Shown here piece by piece: positions 8,991 through 15,806 of a stretch of 49,870 nucleotides of DNA. Source of the DNA: an uncultured bacterium. Lineage in GTDB: Bacteria > Elusimicrobiota > Elusimicrobia > Elusimicrobiales > Elusimicrobiaceae. Each line of letters starts with the position of its first letter. Within the stretch, counting starts at the first letter, position 1. The notes beneath the pieces were generated by a model. It saw only the letters and a list, made by a program, of their open reading frames with translations. It was not told the origin of the DNA and did no database searches. The stretch lies in NCBI GenBank assembly GCA_949291545.1, contig CASEWB010000004.1:1-49870 (forward strand). Direction: 5' to 3'. The position numbers and the translations under genes are program-made.

Positions 8991-9179
8991 ATGGAATGGA
9001 TTACAAATCACTGGGACGACCTGCTGGCCATTATTGGCGGAGTAGTGGTGGTGATATCTACCGTGGTGAAATTGACCGCTACGGAAAAAGACGATACGGT
9101 ATGGGCTAAAATTCTAGCCGTGCTTTCGGCCTTATCGTTGGTAAATCCCGACGGCTCCGTCGTGGGTAAAAGCAAATGA
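8991..9179 (+). CDS. Small single-TM protein, candidate holin
   Basis: The 62-residue product has one strong membrane helix (about 11-30, 'LLAIIGGVVVVISTVVKL') and a second weakly hydrophobic stretch (43-53). A good AGGAGG lies before the ATG, directly behind the endolysin. Size and position fit a holin or pinholin. It overlaps the next start as ATGATG. The holin role is inferred from the cassette. Confidence 0.55.
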   Translation: MEWITNHWDDLLAIIGGVVVVISTVVKLTATEKDDTVWAKILAVLSALSLVNPDGSVVGKSK

Positions 9180-9403
9180 TGTGGACGGCCCTTGGCGTTG
9201 TGGCGGGGTTTGGGCTGATGTTGTGGGCGGTGATTGCGCTGGCTAAAAACAGCGGGCGCGCCGCCGCCCGGTTGGATATGCTGCAAACCCGAGCCCAGCA
9301 AACCGTACAGGAACAGGAACAAGCAAATGCCCTTAAGGATACTATTAACCGCTTGCCTATTGATGCCGTTCGCCGGCGGCTGCAAAACCTTTCAGGCAAG
9401 TAA
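9176..9403 (+). CDS. i-spanin (Rz-like)
   Basis: The 75-residue product has an uncleaved N-terminal membrane helix (about 2-23) followed by a charged, Gln-rich coiled coil ('RLDMLQTRAQQTVQEQEQANALKDTINRLP'), the layout of inner-membrane spanins. A different-frame lipoprotein ORF starts inside it at 9327, the classic embedded/overlapping Rz/Rz1 arrangement. Together the pair would fuse inner and outer membrane at lysis. This implies a Gram-negative host. Confidence 0.75.
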   Translation: MMWTALGVVAGFGLMLWAVIALAKNSGRAAARLDMLQTRAQQTVQEQEQANALKDTINRLPIDAVRRRLQNLSGK

Positions 9404-9518
9404 CGCTTCGGCTTGCCGCGTAGGGTTTGACTACCAAGACCCCGGCGTAAATGAGCAAAACGCCCGTGCCCTGCTGGTGCATTATTGCCTATGCAACCGT
9501 GCTTCTGCGTGCGATTAG
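9327..9518 (+). CDS. o-spanin lipoprotein (Rz1-like), overlapping the i-spanin gene
   Basis: An out-of-frame ATG at 9327, preceded by AGGA at 9315-9318, encodes 63 residues: a short basic start, a hydrophobic signal and a lipobox-like LMPFAGGC with cleavage before Cys19. The mature part is about 45 residues and Cys-rich ('SACRVGF', 'YCLCNRASACD'). Length and nested location match outer-membrane spanins. The lipobox has Ala rather than Leu at -3, so lipidation is likely but not certain. The multiple extra cysteines are unusual for this class. Confidence 0.65.
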   Translation: MPLRILLTACLLMPFAGGCKTFQASNASACRVGFDYQDPGVNEQNARALLVHYCLCNRASACD

Positions 9519-9569
9519 TACCGTGCCCAAATAGGCCTTAAAAACGGCAAAATATGGGTCTAACGGCTC

Positions 9570-9604
9570 TTGCCGCTTATACGCTAAAAAACTATCATTG
9601 AAAT
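9570..9604 (+). promoter_or_regulatory. Promoter giving a probable leaderless transcript
   Basis: TTGCCG (9570-9575), a 17-bp spacer, TATCAT (9593-9598), six bases, then ATG at 9605. No Shine-Dalgarno sequence is present. The -10-to-ATG distance places the transcription start at or within a base of the start codon. Confidence 0.55.
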
Positions 9605-10324
9605 ATGAAAAAGTTTTTTAGCGTTTTTCTTTTTCTTTTGCTGGCGGCGGTCCCCGGTGTGCAGGCGCAAAAATGGAAAGCGTTCCAAGGGGCGCTGGTG
9701 CCGGCCCGCACTAAAATTATGCTCTATGCTTTCCAGCGTAAAGCCGAGTCGGCCGTGTTGCGCGCGGCGGCGGCAAGGCAGCTGCCGGGGCGGGTGGTGC
9801 CGGGGCAGCCGGTGATAAAAATTTCTTCTTTAAGCAACTTCGCTCCAACAAAAAACGAAATCAATGCCGCGTTTCCGAAAGCGCACTTTCCTCTTTTTCC
9901 ATTTCAGGAAAATGACCGGGAAATGTACCGCGGTATGGCTTTAGATGCCGAAGGAAAGAGCTTGCGCCATATTTTGCAAAATGGGTTGGAAGTATCCAAA
10001 TCCCATTATGAAAATTTTGCCGCGTACGACGGGCAAGAATACCCGGAAGATGCGGCCGCTATTTATGCGGCTCATTCGCCCAAGCATGCGCAATATTATA
10101 TACTGAGCGACCTAAATTCAGAACAGTACCTGCCGGTTATTTTGCATATCAAAAAAGTGGGGTGGCGTATGACGGTTTCCGTGCCGCACGATATTCCGCC
10201 TTCTTGGATTTACCGCGTTAGCGCGCTTTTAAAAGTGGGCGGCCAATTGCAGTGGGGGGAAATTAAATGGCAAAACAAGGGATTTGTGTTCCTTCCGTAC
10301 CCAGTTCCGCCGAGCAAAAAATAA
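9605..10324 (+). CDS. Secreted protein with ADP-ribosyltransferase-like sequence features
   Basis: The 239-residue product has a clear signal peptide (1-21, cleaved near VQA-QKW). Around residues 100-165 it reads 'MYRGMALD...LRHILQNGLE' then 'AAIYAAHSPKHAQYYI', and later 'VPHDIPPSWIYRV'. The 'YRG', 'L..IL.nGL' and '.iY.A.s...A.yY' order resembles the ADP-ribosyltransferase/PARP fold, but the catalytic triad is not proven. It has its own promoter and terminator, immediately after the phage lysis genes. It could be a phage-carried exported effector or a lineage-specific secreted protein. I do not recognise a named family. Confidence 0.6.
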   Translation: MKKFFSVFLFLLLAAVPGVQAQKWKAFQGALVPARTKIMLYAFQRKAESAVLRAAAARQLPGRVVPGQPVIKISSLSNFAPTKNEINAAFPKAHFPLFPFQENDREMYRGMALDAEGKSLRHILQNGLEVSKSHYENFAAYDGQEYPEDAAAIYAAHSPKHAQYYILSDLNSEQYLPVILHIKKVGWRMTVSVPHDIPPSWIYRVSALLKVGGQLQWGEIKWQNKGFVFLPYPVPPSKK

Positions 10325-10360
10325 GCGGGTGGAAGGAGGACGGAGTTATTTAAATATATA

Positions 10361-10390
10361 AAAATCCCCGGAGTTACCCGGGGATTTTTT
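10361..10390. terminator. Bidirectional intrinsic terminator
   Basis: Stem AAAATCCCCGG (10361-10371) with CCGGGGATTTT (10378-10388), flanked by T on both strands. It separates the convergent 9605 gene and the pilin gene at 10407. Confidence 0.85.
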
Positions 10391-10406
10391 GGCAAACTAA
10401 AACTTA

Positions 10407-10916
10407 TTAGAAGTTGGAATTGTTGCCGCTGGTAATGGCGCTGCAGTATTTATCCACGTTGGCCGTCATAACCGGGACGCAGGAAGCCGTCAACGAAGAA
10501 CTGGAACCACAGCAACGGGTGGCGGAAATAGTACCGGTGGTGGCGTCTTCCACCATAACGGTTTTTAAGGCGTATTTATCTTTGGTGATATTGCGCGAAG
10601 CCACGATTACAAACGTGTTGCCGGTGGCTCCGTTCGGGGCGCCCATCGTCATCGTAAAGTTTTTGCCGCCGTAGTCGGTGGTAGAACCCGGCACTTTGGG
10701 AATTTCCACATCCAACACGTTAAAGCTGGCCGGCCACTGGTCTTTTTGCAGGCGGTATCTTTCGGCCGCGCTTCTAATAGAGCTCATCAAGGTGAGCGCC
10801 TCCGCGGAGCGGGCTTTTTCTACCGCGGTGGTGTATTGGGGCAGTGCCACGGCGGATAATACGCCGATAATTAGCACGACCACCAACAATTCAATTAACG
10901 TAAAACCTTTATTCAT
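10407..10916 (-). CDS. Type IV pilin / pseudopilin (copy 1)
   Basis: The 169-residue product starts MNKGFTLIELLVVVLIIG, the class III prepilin signal: cleavage after Gly4, Phe at mature +1 and Glu at +5, then the N-terminal helix. The globular part is variable and ends in a Cys-rich region ('RCCGSSSS', 'ASC', 'DKYCSAI') that probably forms disulphide loops. ATG 10916 is chosen because it gives the short KG leader and has GGGAG upstream; the longer frame to 11111 has no signal. It is a stand-alone unit with its own promoter (10961-10988) and terminator. Substrate for a prepilin peptidase not in this window. Confidence 0.92.
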   Translation of the reverse strand: MNKGFTLIELLVVVLIIGVLSAVALPQYTTAVEKARSAEALTLMSSIRSAAERYRLQKDQWPASFNVLDVEIPKVPGSTTDYGGKNFTMTMGAPNGATGNTFVIVASRNITKDKYALKTVMVEDATTGTISATRCCGSSSSLTASCVPVMTANVDKYCSAITSGNNSNF

Positions 10917-10960
10917 AGCTTTCTCCCTTGTATAAAATACATTTGTACACTTACAACCAT

Positions 10961-10988
10961 AGTATAGCAAAAAAATTTTGGAAAACAA
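10961..10988 (-). promoter_or_regulatory. Pilin promoter, copy 1
   Basis: On the minus strand TTGTTT (10983-10988), a 16-bp T-rich spacer with T7, then TATACT (10961-10966). It matches the TACACT/TATACT style of the other pilin promoters. Confidence 0.6.
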
Positions 10989-11073
10989 TACGGTTTTCTC
11001 GCGCAGGAAAGCGATTGCCCCCGCGAGCCGAAAGCCCGGGCGGCACCAACTGCTTCCTGTGCGTGCGGGGCAT

Positions 11074-11096
11074 AAAAAAGCCCTCCGAAGGAGGGC
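11074..11096 (-). terminator. Terminator behind tRNA-Thr
   Basis: GCCCTCC (11080-11086), loop GAA, GGAGGGC (11090-11096); on the minus strand six T follow (11074-11079). It lies about 10 nt past the tRNA 3' end. Confidence 0.85.
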
Positions 11097-11105
11097 ATAA
11101 AGAAA

Positions 11106-11178
11106 AGCCAAGAGGGGGGATCGAACCCCCGACCTACCGCTTACGAAGCGGTTGCTCTACCAGCTGAGCTATCTTGGC
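11106..11178 (-). tRNA. tRNA-Thr (anticodon CGU)
   Basis: The 73-nt cloverleaf has acceptor GCCAAGA/TCTTGGC, D-arm TAGCTCAGCTGG, anticodon loop TTCGTAA (CGU), and T-arm GGGGGTTCGATCCCCC. Discriminator base is U; CCA is not encoded. It reads ACG codons. Confidence 0.93.
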
Positions 11179-11196
11179 ATAAAACATTCAAATTGC

Positions 11197-11213
11197 TGTA
11201 GATATATTCTACA
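11197..11213. repeat. Short palindrome upstream of tRNA-Thr
   Basis: TGTAGA (11197-11202), five bases, TCTACA (11208-11213). It lies between the ligase stop and the tRNA and may overlap the tRNA promoter. It could be a weak operator; role unknown. Confidence 0.4.
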
Positions 11214-11234
11214 AAAATTTTTCGCATTTTGCAT

Positions 11235-13544
11235 TTAGTTATTTTTGGAGTGTGTTTCCCCGACGGTGGAACGCAGGCGGTCTATCTGTTTTTGAACCGT
11301 GTCAAAGCGCGGGTTTTGGCGGCTTTGCTGCAAGAGCGCTTCTTCCGTCACTCCTTGCGGGCCGCGGCGGTAAGTATCCACCCAGTATTGGGCGCGTTCC
11401 GGGTTGCGCTCCATCAGGGCAATGCTGGCCAAAAACAGATAAGTGCTTTCGTTTACGGGGTCCAGCTTTAGGGAGCGTTCAAACGCTCGTTTGGCTTGTT
11501 CCATATTTTGGCGGGACGATTGGCTCAGTTCGTTGTATTGGGCCACATTGGCGGCTTTCGCGGCACTGTTGGCTTGGCGGACAGCCAATGCATAGTATAG
11601 CTGCCCAATGTTTTGGTGCAGCATCACATGGTTGGGGGCCCGTTTAAGCACCAGGGCATAATCCCGCAAGGCGCGTTCATAGTCGTTAGCCGGGGCTTTG
11701 GTATCCCCGCGCGCGGGCGAAAAGCTGGTATTTAAGTTCAAAACACTGGCCAAGGTGTTGGCGCGGTATTGCAGGTATTCCGTTTGCAAAGGGTTTAAGT
11801 GAATGGCTTTGGTAAAATAGCCAAGCGCTCCCTCGGCATTCCCTTTGGAAACCAGACTGACGCCTAAACTATAATAATGGTTGGCTTGGAAGAAGCCGTA
11901 AAAAACCACCAGCAGCGGTACCGAAGCCGCCAGCGTAAAACTGACGCGTGCGGTTTTGCTTAGCCAAGCCGCTCGCCAATACACATACACTACACCTGCC
12001 ACACAGCCCAGCAGCACTACCCACGAAATGGCAATCAAAAGCCCTTCGCCTAAAGTGGTAGCTTTCAAAATACGGGTTACTTCGGCAAACTGGGCGCAAA
12101 TTACCCAGCCGCCATAAAGCACCGCAGCGGACAGGAGCCCCCGGCTAAGCCAAAGCAGCCAGCGGGGGGAATGGGGTTCTTCCCGTGCGGGGAGGGGCGT
12201 TTCTTCCGGGCGGCACAGGGCCAAAATAACCCCGCAGAAAAGGGCAAAAAATAACCCGCTGGACGCAAAGCGGATACTGATATCCACAAACGCGTGGGCC
12301 ATCAAGCCAAAAAAGGCACTGGCGTAGCCTAACAACAGCAAATTCCGGGTTTGCAGGGCCTCGGGGCAAGTGGTTGTTTGGGATATTTTGATATTGCGCA
12401 CCGCACACGCAAACACAAATACCACCAGCCACAAAAATATTGCCAGGCCAACGGTACCTGTGGTGGCCCACTGTTCGAGGTATTCGTTTTCGGCGTGTTG
12501 GGTTTCCGTATTGTGGGAATTTTCAATATAAAAAATCTGCGGGCGGCGGTACGCCGGGTAAATGATTTTAAAACTGCCCGGCCCCGTGCCAACGAGGGGG
12601 GAGTCTTGCACCATTTCCCAGGCGGACAGCCAGGTAAACGCGCGGAAGCTGACGGACTGGAAGCGTTTGGACGCATAAAACCCGGCCCCCGCCAGGGCGA
12701 TGGCCAGCACGCACAGCGCGGCGATGTTCATTTTCTTCAGGTGTTTTTTTGCGCTGCCTTGCAGCAGGCGGTTGGTGTACAACCCCGCAAAACACGCCAG
12801 GGCCGCCCCGTAGGCCAGCCACGCGCCTTTGCTTTCGGTAAAAATCAGGCCGATGAGCCCCGCGGCCAACAGCACAAGCAGGCTTTTTTGGCGGGTGCGC
12901 AGGTATTGCGCGCCGGCCAAGCAGGAAGCAAAAATCACAAACGCGCCAAAGAAGTTCGGGTTGGCGTGGGTGGAAAATACCCGCCGCGTAAAGAACCCGC
13001 GCCAGGGCATGAAATCCACACCCGGAAAGAACCCGTCCGCCACCTGCACCAGCGCATAGGCAAACGAAATCCACGCCGCGGCCAAAATAAATTTGGTCAG
13101 GGTTTTTACGTCCGCTAGCGTAAATTCGCACGCAACCAACAAAGTAATGGTGCCGTACATCAGCAGGCGGATAAATTCTTCGGCCGCTTCCAGGTGGTAA
13201 GGGGCCAATACAAACGAAAAAACATTCCACCCCAAATAGGCAAACACCGGCAGCAGAAACAGAAAATTTTGCCGCGTAAATGGGCTTTTGCGTTCCGAAA
13301 GTTTAAGCGCCGTCCATAGCCCCAGCAAAACGATGGAACCCATATGCAGCAGGGTTAATTTCACTTGGGCGGTATCGTAGGTAGCCGTAAAAAAGGAAAC
13401 GCTGACCAATAACCCCAGCCAACCCGTCACGTGTACGAGCGCTTTATGCAAAAAGGCCGTGGCACGGCGGACCGGCGCCGCGGCGGGCGTTGGGGCGCTC
13501 GAGGAGCGGATTTTTTTGGCGGCGGAGCGTTTTTTGGCGGACAT
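11235..13544 (-). CDS. O-antigen ligase/polymerase-like (Wzy_C) membrane protein with C-terminal TPRs
   Basis: The 769-residue product has a basic, Ala/Pro N-terminus, about 12 membrane helices (40-510) and a soluble C-terminus (about 560-769) with TPR units ('YYSLGVSLVSKGNAEGALGYFTKAI', 'MLHQNIGQLYYALAV', 'AKRAFERSLKLDP'). The Wzy_C core shows 'FSTHANPNFFGAF', 'FTESKGAWLAY' and 'GTGPGSFKIIYP', with 'TQHAENEYLEQWATTG' in the large periplasmic loop. This family includes O-antigen ligases, polymerases and pilin glycan transferases. With pilin genes on both sides, pilin glycosylation is a fair alternative to LPS ligation. No strong ribosome site precedes the start. Confidence 0.75.
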   Translation of the reverse strand: MSAKKRSAAKKIRSSSAPTPAAAPVRRATAFLHKALVHVTGWLGLLVSVSFFTATYDTAQVKLTLLHMGSIVLLGLWTALKLSERKSPFTRQNFLFLLPVFAYLGWNVFSFVLAPYHLEAAEEFIRLLMYGTITLLVACEFTLADVKTLTKFILAAAWISFAYALVQVADGFFPGVDFMPWRGFFTRRVFSTHANPNFFGAFVIFASCLAGAQYLRTRQKSLLVLLAAGLIGLIFTESKGAWLAYGAALACFAGLYTNRLLQGSAKKHLKKMNIAALCVLAIALAGAGFYASKRFQSVSFRAFTWLSAWEMVQDSPLVGTGPGSFKIIYPAYRRPQIFYIENSHNTETQHAENEYLEQWATTGTVGLAIFLWLVVFVFACAVRNIKISQTTTCPEALQTRNLLLLGYASAFFGLMAHAFVDISIRFASSGLFFALFCGVILALCRPEETPLPAREEPHSPRWLLWLSRGLLSAAVLYGGWVICAQFAEVTRILKATTLGEGLLIAISWVVLLGCVAGVVYVYWRAAWLSKTARVSFTLAASVPLLVVFYGFFQANHYYSLGVSLVSKGNAEGALGYFTKAIHLNPLQTEYLQYRANTLASVLNLNTSFSPARGDTKAPANDYERALRDYALVLKRAPNHVMLHQNIGQLYYALAVRQANSAAKAANVAQYNELSQSSRQNMEQAKRAFERSLKLDPVNESTYLFLASIALMERNPERAQYWVDTYRRGPQGVTEEALLQQSRQNPRFDTVQKQIDRLRSTVGETHSKNN

Positions 13545-13650
13545 ACAGTAATGATAACAAATTTATGGATAGGGCGTAGCAATCCCGCACAGTCCAAGGG
13601 TCGGGCCGCGGCGCAAATTCCGGCTGTAACAACGCGCCGGTTGCAAAGAG

Positions 13651-13678
13651 TTGTTTTATTTTTTTTTTTTGATACACT
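13651..13678 (+). promoter_or_regulatory. Pilin promoter with T12 spacer tract (copy 2)
   Basis: TTGTTT (13651-13656), a 16-bp spacer holding twelve consecutive T (13659-13670), then TACACT (13673-13678). The T12-GATACACTA string is identical to that at 40834-40854. Changes in T number would alter spacer length. Confidence 0.65.
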
Positions 13679-13749
13679 AGTACTGGTTTTCGGGCTGCCC
13701 TTGATAGAACGGTGATAAGCCTTTAAATCTGTCCAATAAGGAGCTTTTA

Positions 13750-14262
13750 ATGAAACAGGGCTTTACTTTGATGGAATTGTTGGTAGTGGTGTTAATTATT
13801 GGCATTTTGGCCGCGGTGGCCGTGCCAAAGTATCAAAAAGCGGTGGAAAAAAGCCAATTCGTCAGCGGTTTTCCGCTGGCGCGCGCGCTGGAACAAGCGC
13901 AGGAAATGTATTGGATTGCCAACGGCACTTATGCGTTAAGTTTTTCCCAGCTGGATTTAAATATGCCGGCCGGTTGTAAACTGTGCAAAGCGTACGGGGC
14001 GGAATCGTTATGCTGCGGGCAAAACTTGATGTTTCAGTTCAACTACGGCTGGCGCGGCGTGTTGGTGGCTAACTTCTGCCCGGGCAAGGCGCAGGCGGAA
14101 GATTCTATGGATTGCAATTATGGGAGCTCGGCCACTTATACCATCTATTATCAGCATGCGCTTGATTACTATGCCCCATATGCCGGACAGCACAAATGCA
14201 ACAGTTCCAGTTCCAAAAAACATTTGTGTAATGCCTTTTGCGAGCAGTTCGGTTGTGATTAA
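13750..14262 (+). CDS. Type IV pilin / pseudopilin (copy 2)
   Basis: The 170-residue product begins MKQGFTLMELLVVVLIIG, giving cleavage after Gly4 and Glu at mature +5. The helix is followed by 'AVPKYQKAVEKSQF'. The C-terminal half is unusually rich in Cys ('GCKLCKAYGAESLCCG', 'NFCPG', 'HKCNSSSSKKHLCNAFCEQFGCD'), more than the other copies, suggesting a heavily disulphide-bonded domain. AAGGAG sits 6 nt before the ATG. It is monocistronic with its own T12-spacer promoter and a terminator at 14281. It converges on the RDD-pilin fusion gene. Confidence 0.92.
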   Translation: MKQGFTLMELLVVVLIIGILAAVAVPKYQKAVEKSQFVSGFPLARALEQAQEMYWIANGTYALSFSQLDLNMPAGCKLCKAYGAESLCCGQNLMFQFNYGWRGVLVANFCPGKAQAEDSMDCNYGSSATYTIYYQHALDYYAPYAGQHKCNSSSSKKHLCNAFCEQFGCD

Positions 14263-14280
14263 CTTGCTTTGTCAAACATA

Positions 14281-14309
14281 AAAATCCCCCGGTTCTGCCG
14301 GGGGATTTT
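14281..14309. terminator. Bidirectional terminator between convergent pilin genes
   Basis: AAAATCCCCCGG (14281-14292), loop TTCTG, CCGGGGGATTTT (14298-14309). A-rich left and T-rich right flanks allow use on both strands. It abuts the stop codon of the minus-strand gene. Confidence 0.85.
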
Positions 14310-15140
14310 TTAATTGTTAAGGGTGGAGCAAAGCTCCTGCCCCTGCTCGCTTACGGGCGTACATTCCACGGGGCCGCCGTCAAACGGATAGTACAGCGTG
14401 TAGAGCGTGTCCATCGCGTGGTTGCGCGCGCTGGCCTTGACGCCGCCGGGTTCCAGCAACAGTTCAAAGCCGGGGCAGGATAATTTTTCCGGGCTGATTT
14501 TTTGGCAGTTTTTATAATCGCTTAGCCAAATGCGCGGATCTACACCCGGGCGTTGGGACTCTTTGAACTGTTTGCGGGCGGCGTAATCCAATACGGACAG
14601 CACACGCGAAAGCTGCACCTGGCGTTCTGTTTTTTGATATTGCGGCAACGCCACCGCCAACACAATTAAAGCCACAAACGCTAAGGCCAGCAATACCGAC
14701 GAAAGCGTGATAAACGTAAGGGATTCTTCTTCGGCTTCTTCGTCCAAGGCGTCCGGGTCGAATTCCGCTTTTTTGGAAACTACCGCGCTGTGGCTGATGC
14801 GGTCGTGCAGGGTGCGTTTTTTCTTATCAAACGCCGCAATAAAAAAGCCAAAGTAAAAGGTTACGTTGGTAATAATCTTGGAAAAGATGCGCTCCGTAGC
14901 CTGCCAAAACGTCAGCCGGCGGCCGCGGCGGTCCACCACTTTAATACCGACGATAATTTTGCCCAAACTGGCTTGCAGGGGCGAGCTTTCCAGCAAGGCG
15001 TAATACAGCCAGATAATCACCAACAGCACGAGCGAAACGGAGGCATTATCCATCAGTTGGGCCAATACCCAAAATAAAATTAGGAATACCACCGCGTCAA
15101 TTAAAAAAGCAAAAAAACGCTTCCAAACGCTTGCGTACAT
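14310..15140 (-). CDS. RDD-domain membrane protein fused to a pilin-like domain
   Basis: Residues 1-122 of the 276-aa product form an RDD domain: 'WKRFFAFLIDAVVF' (Arg, Asp), two to three helices, and 'S.GKIIVGIKVVD..G..L'. An acidic linker (126-140) leads to a helix ending 'AVALPQYQKTE' (about 142-172), which aligns with the N-terminal helix of the pilins here ('AVALPQYQKAV'). The rest is pilin-like and ends 'ECTPVSEQGQELCSTLNN', like the paired-Cys ends of the pilins. The Gly(-1) and Glu(+5) of the prepilin signal are absent, so it should not be cleaved. It probably stays in the inner membrane. Function unknown; a regulator or platform for pilins is inference. Confidence 0.8.
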   Translation of the reverse strand: MYASVWKRFFAFLIDAVVFLILFWVLAQLMDNASVSLVLLVIIWLYYALLESSPLQASLGKIIVGIKVVDRRGRRLTFWQATERIFSKIITNVTFYFGFFIAAFDKKKRTLHDRISHSAVVSKKAEFDPDALDEEAEEESLTFITLSSVLLALAFVALIVLAVALPQYQKTERQVQLSRVLSVLDYAARKQFKESQRPGVDPRIWLSDYKNCQKISPEKLSCPGFELLLEPGGVKASARNHAMDTLYTLYYPFDGGPVECTPVSEQGQELCSTLNN

Positions 15141-15224
15141 AGCAAAATACCTCCCCGGATAAGTTACTTATAGTATACGTTTTTAGGCGGTTTTCGCAAG
15201 GGCGGAAAAAGGTTCAAGCGGAAA

Positions 15225-15704
15225 TCAGCAGAGGGGAACGTCTTGTGCGTTGGCGGCTTTTAACAAATCGTAGGGATTAATTTTGATTTGCAGGCCGCGC
15301 AGGCCGGCGCTGACGTAAATATAATCCCACAAAATACAGTCTTCGTGGATAAAAGTGGGGAAGTGCTTTTTCATGCCCAGCGGGCTGCAGCCGCCGCGCA
15401 TGTAGCCGGTGACGGGCACCAATTCCTTGACGTGCAGCATCTCGCACGATTTGTTGCCGCTGGCGCGGGCGGCGGCTTTCATATCCAGTTCGGCCCCGCC
15501 GGGGATTACGCACACAAAAAAGCCCGTTTTGTCCCCGCGCAGGACGAGCGTTTTATACACTTGGTCTATGTTTTGCCCCACAGTTTGGGCTACATGTAGG
15601 GCGCTTAAGTTTTCTTCGTCCACTTCGTACGGAATTAGTTCGTACGGGATATTTAAATCGTCCAAATGGCGGGCGGCGTTTGTTTTGTGGACTTTGGTTT
15701 TCAT
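15225..15704 (-). CDS. ybaK: YbaK/EbsC-type aminoacyl-tRNA deacylase
   Basis: The 159-residue product has the YbaK pattern: 'KTNAARHLDDLNIPYELIPYEV', 'VGQNIDQVYKTLVLRGD', 'FFVCVIPGGAELDMKAAARASG', 'ELVPVTGYMRGGCSPLGMKK', and a late 'SAGLRGLQIKINP'. The conserved Lys and the GG.SP.G loop of the deacylase pocket are present. The family hydrolyses Cys-tRNA-Pro formed by mischarging. ATG 15704 is preferred over the upstream codon at 15731, because a TATAAT (15711-15716, minus strand) lies 6 nt before it; this implies a leaderless message. It is divergent from the next pilin gene. Confidence 0.85.
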   Translation of the reverse strand: MKTKVHKTNAARHLDDLNIPYELIPYEVDEENLSALHVAQTVGQNIDQVYKTLVLRGDKTGFFVCVIPGGAELDMKAAARASGNKSCEMLHVKELVPVTGYMRGGCSPLGMKKHFPTFIHEDCILWDYIYVSAGLRGLQIKINPYDLLKAANAQDVPLC

Positions 15705-15710
15705 ATATTT

Positions 15711-15739
15711 ATTATAGAAATTTACAAACAAAGGGTGAA
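15711..15739 (-). promoter_or_regulatory. Promoter of the ybaK-like gene, leaderless layout
   Basis: On the minus strand TTCACC (15734-15739), 17-bp spacer, TATAAT (15711-15716), then six bases (AAATAT) and ATG 15704. No ribosome site fits between -10 and ATG. Confidence 0.55.
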
Positions 15740-15741
15740 AA

Positions 15742-15770
15742 TTGAAAATTTTTTGTTTTTCTATTACACT
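15742..15770 (+). promoter_or_regulatory. Pilin promoter, copy 3
   Basis: TTGAAA (15742-15747), 17-bp T-rich spacer, TACACT (15765-15770). The same -10 as pilin promoters 2 and 7. It overlaps the divergent ybaK-like promoter region by adjacency. Confidence 0.6.
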
Positions 15771-15806
15771 ATCTTTAGCCTGCGTGTGCAGGCAAGGAGA
15801 AAACGA

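Noticed and set aside
10928..11167. 79-codon plus-strand reading frame
   Set aside because: It spans a promoter, a terminator and tRNA-Thr in antisense; ends in the typical tRNA-derived 'PTYRLRSGCSTS' peptide.
12351..13118. 255-codon frame antisense to the Wzy_C gene
   Set aside because: Gly/Arg/Pro-rich shadow without ribosome site or recognisable domain; the sense frame has membrane helices and motifs.
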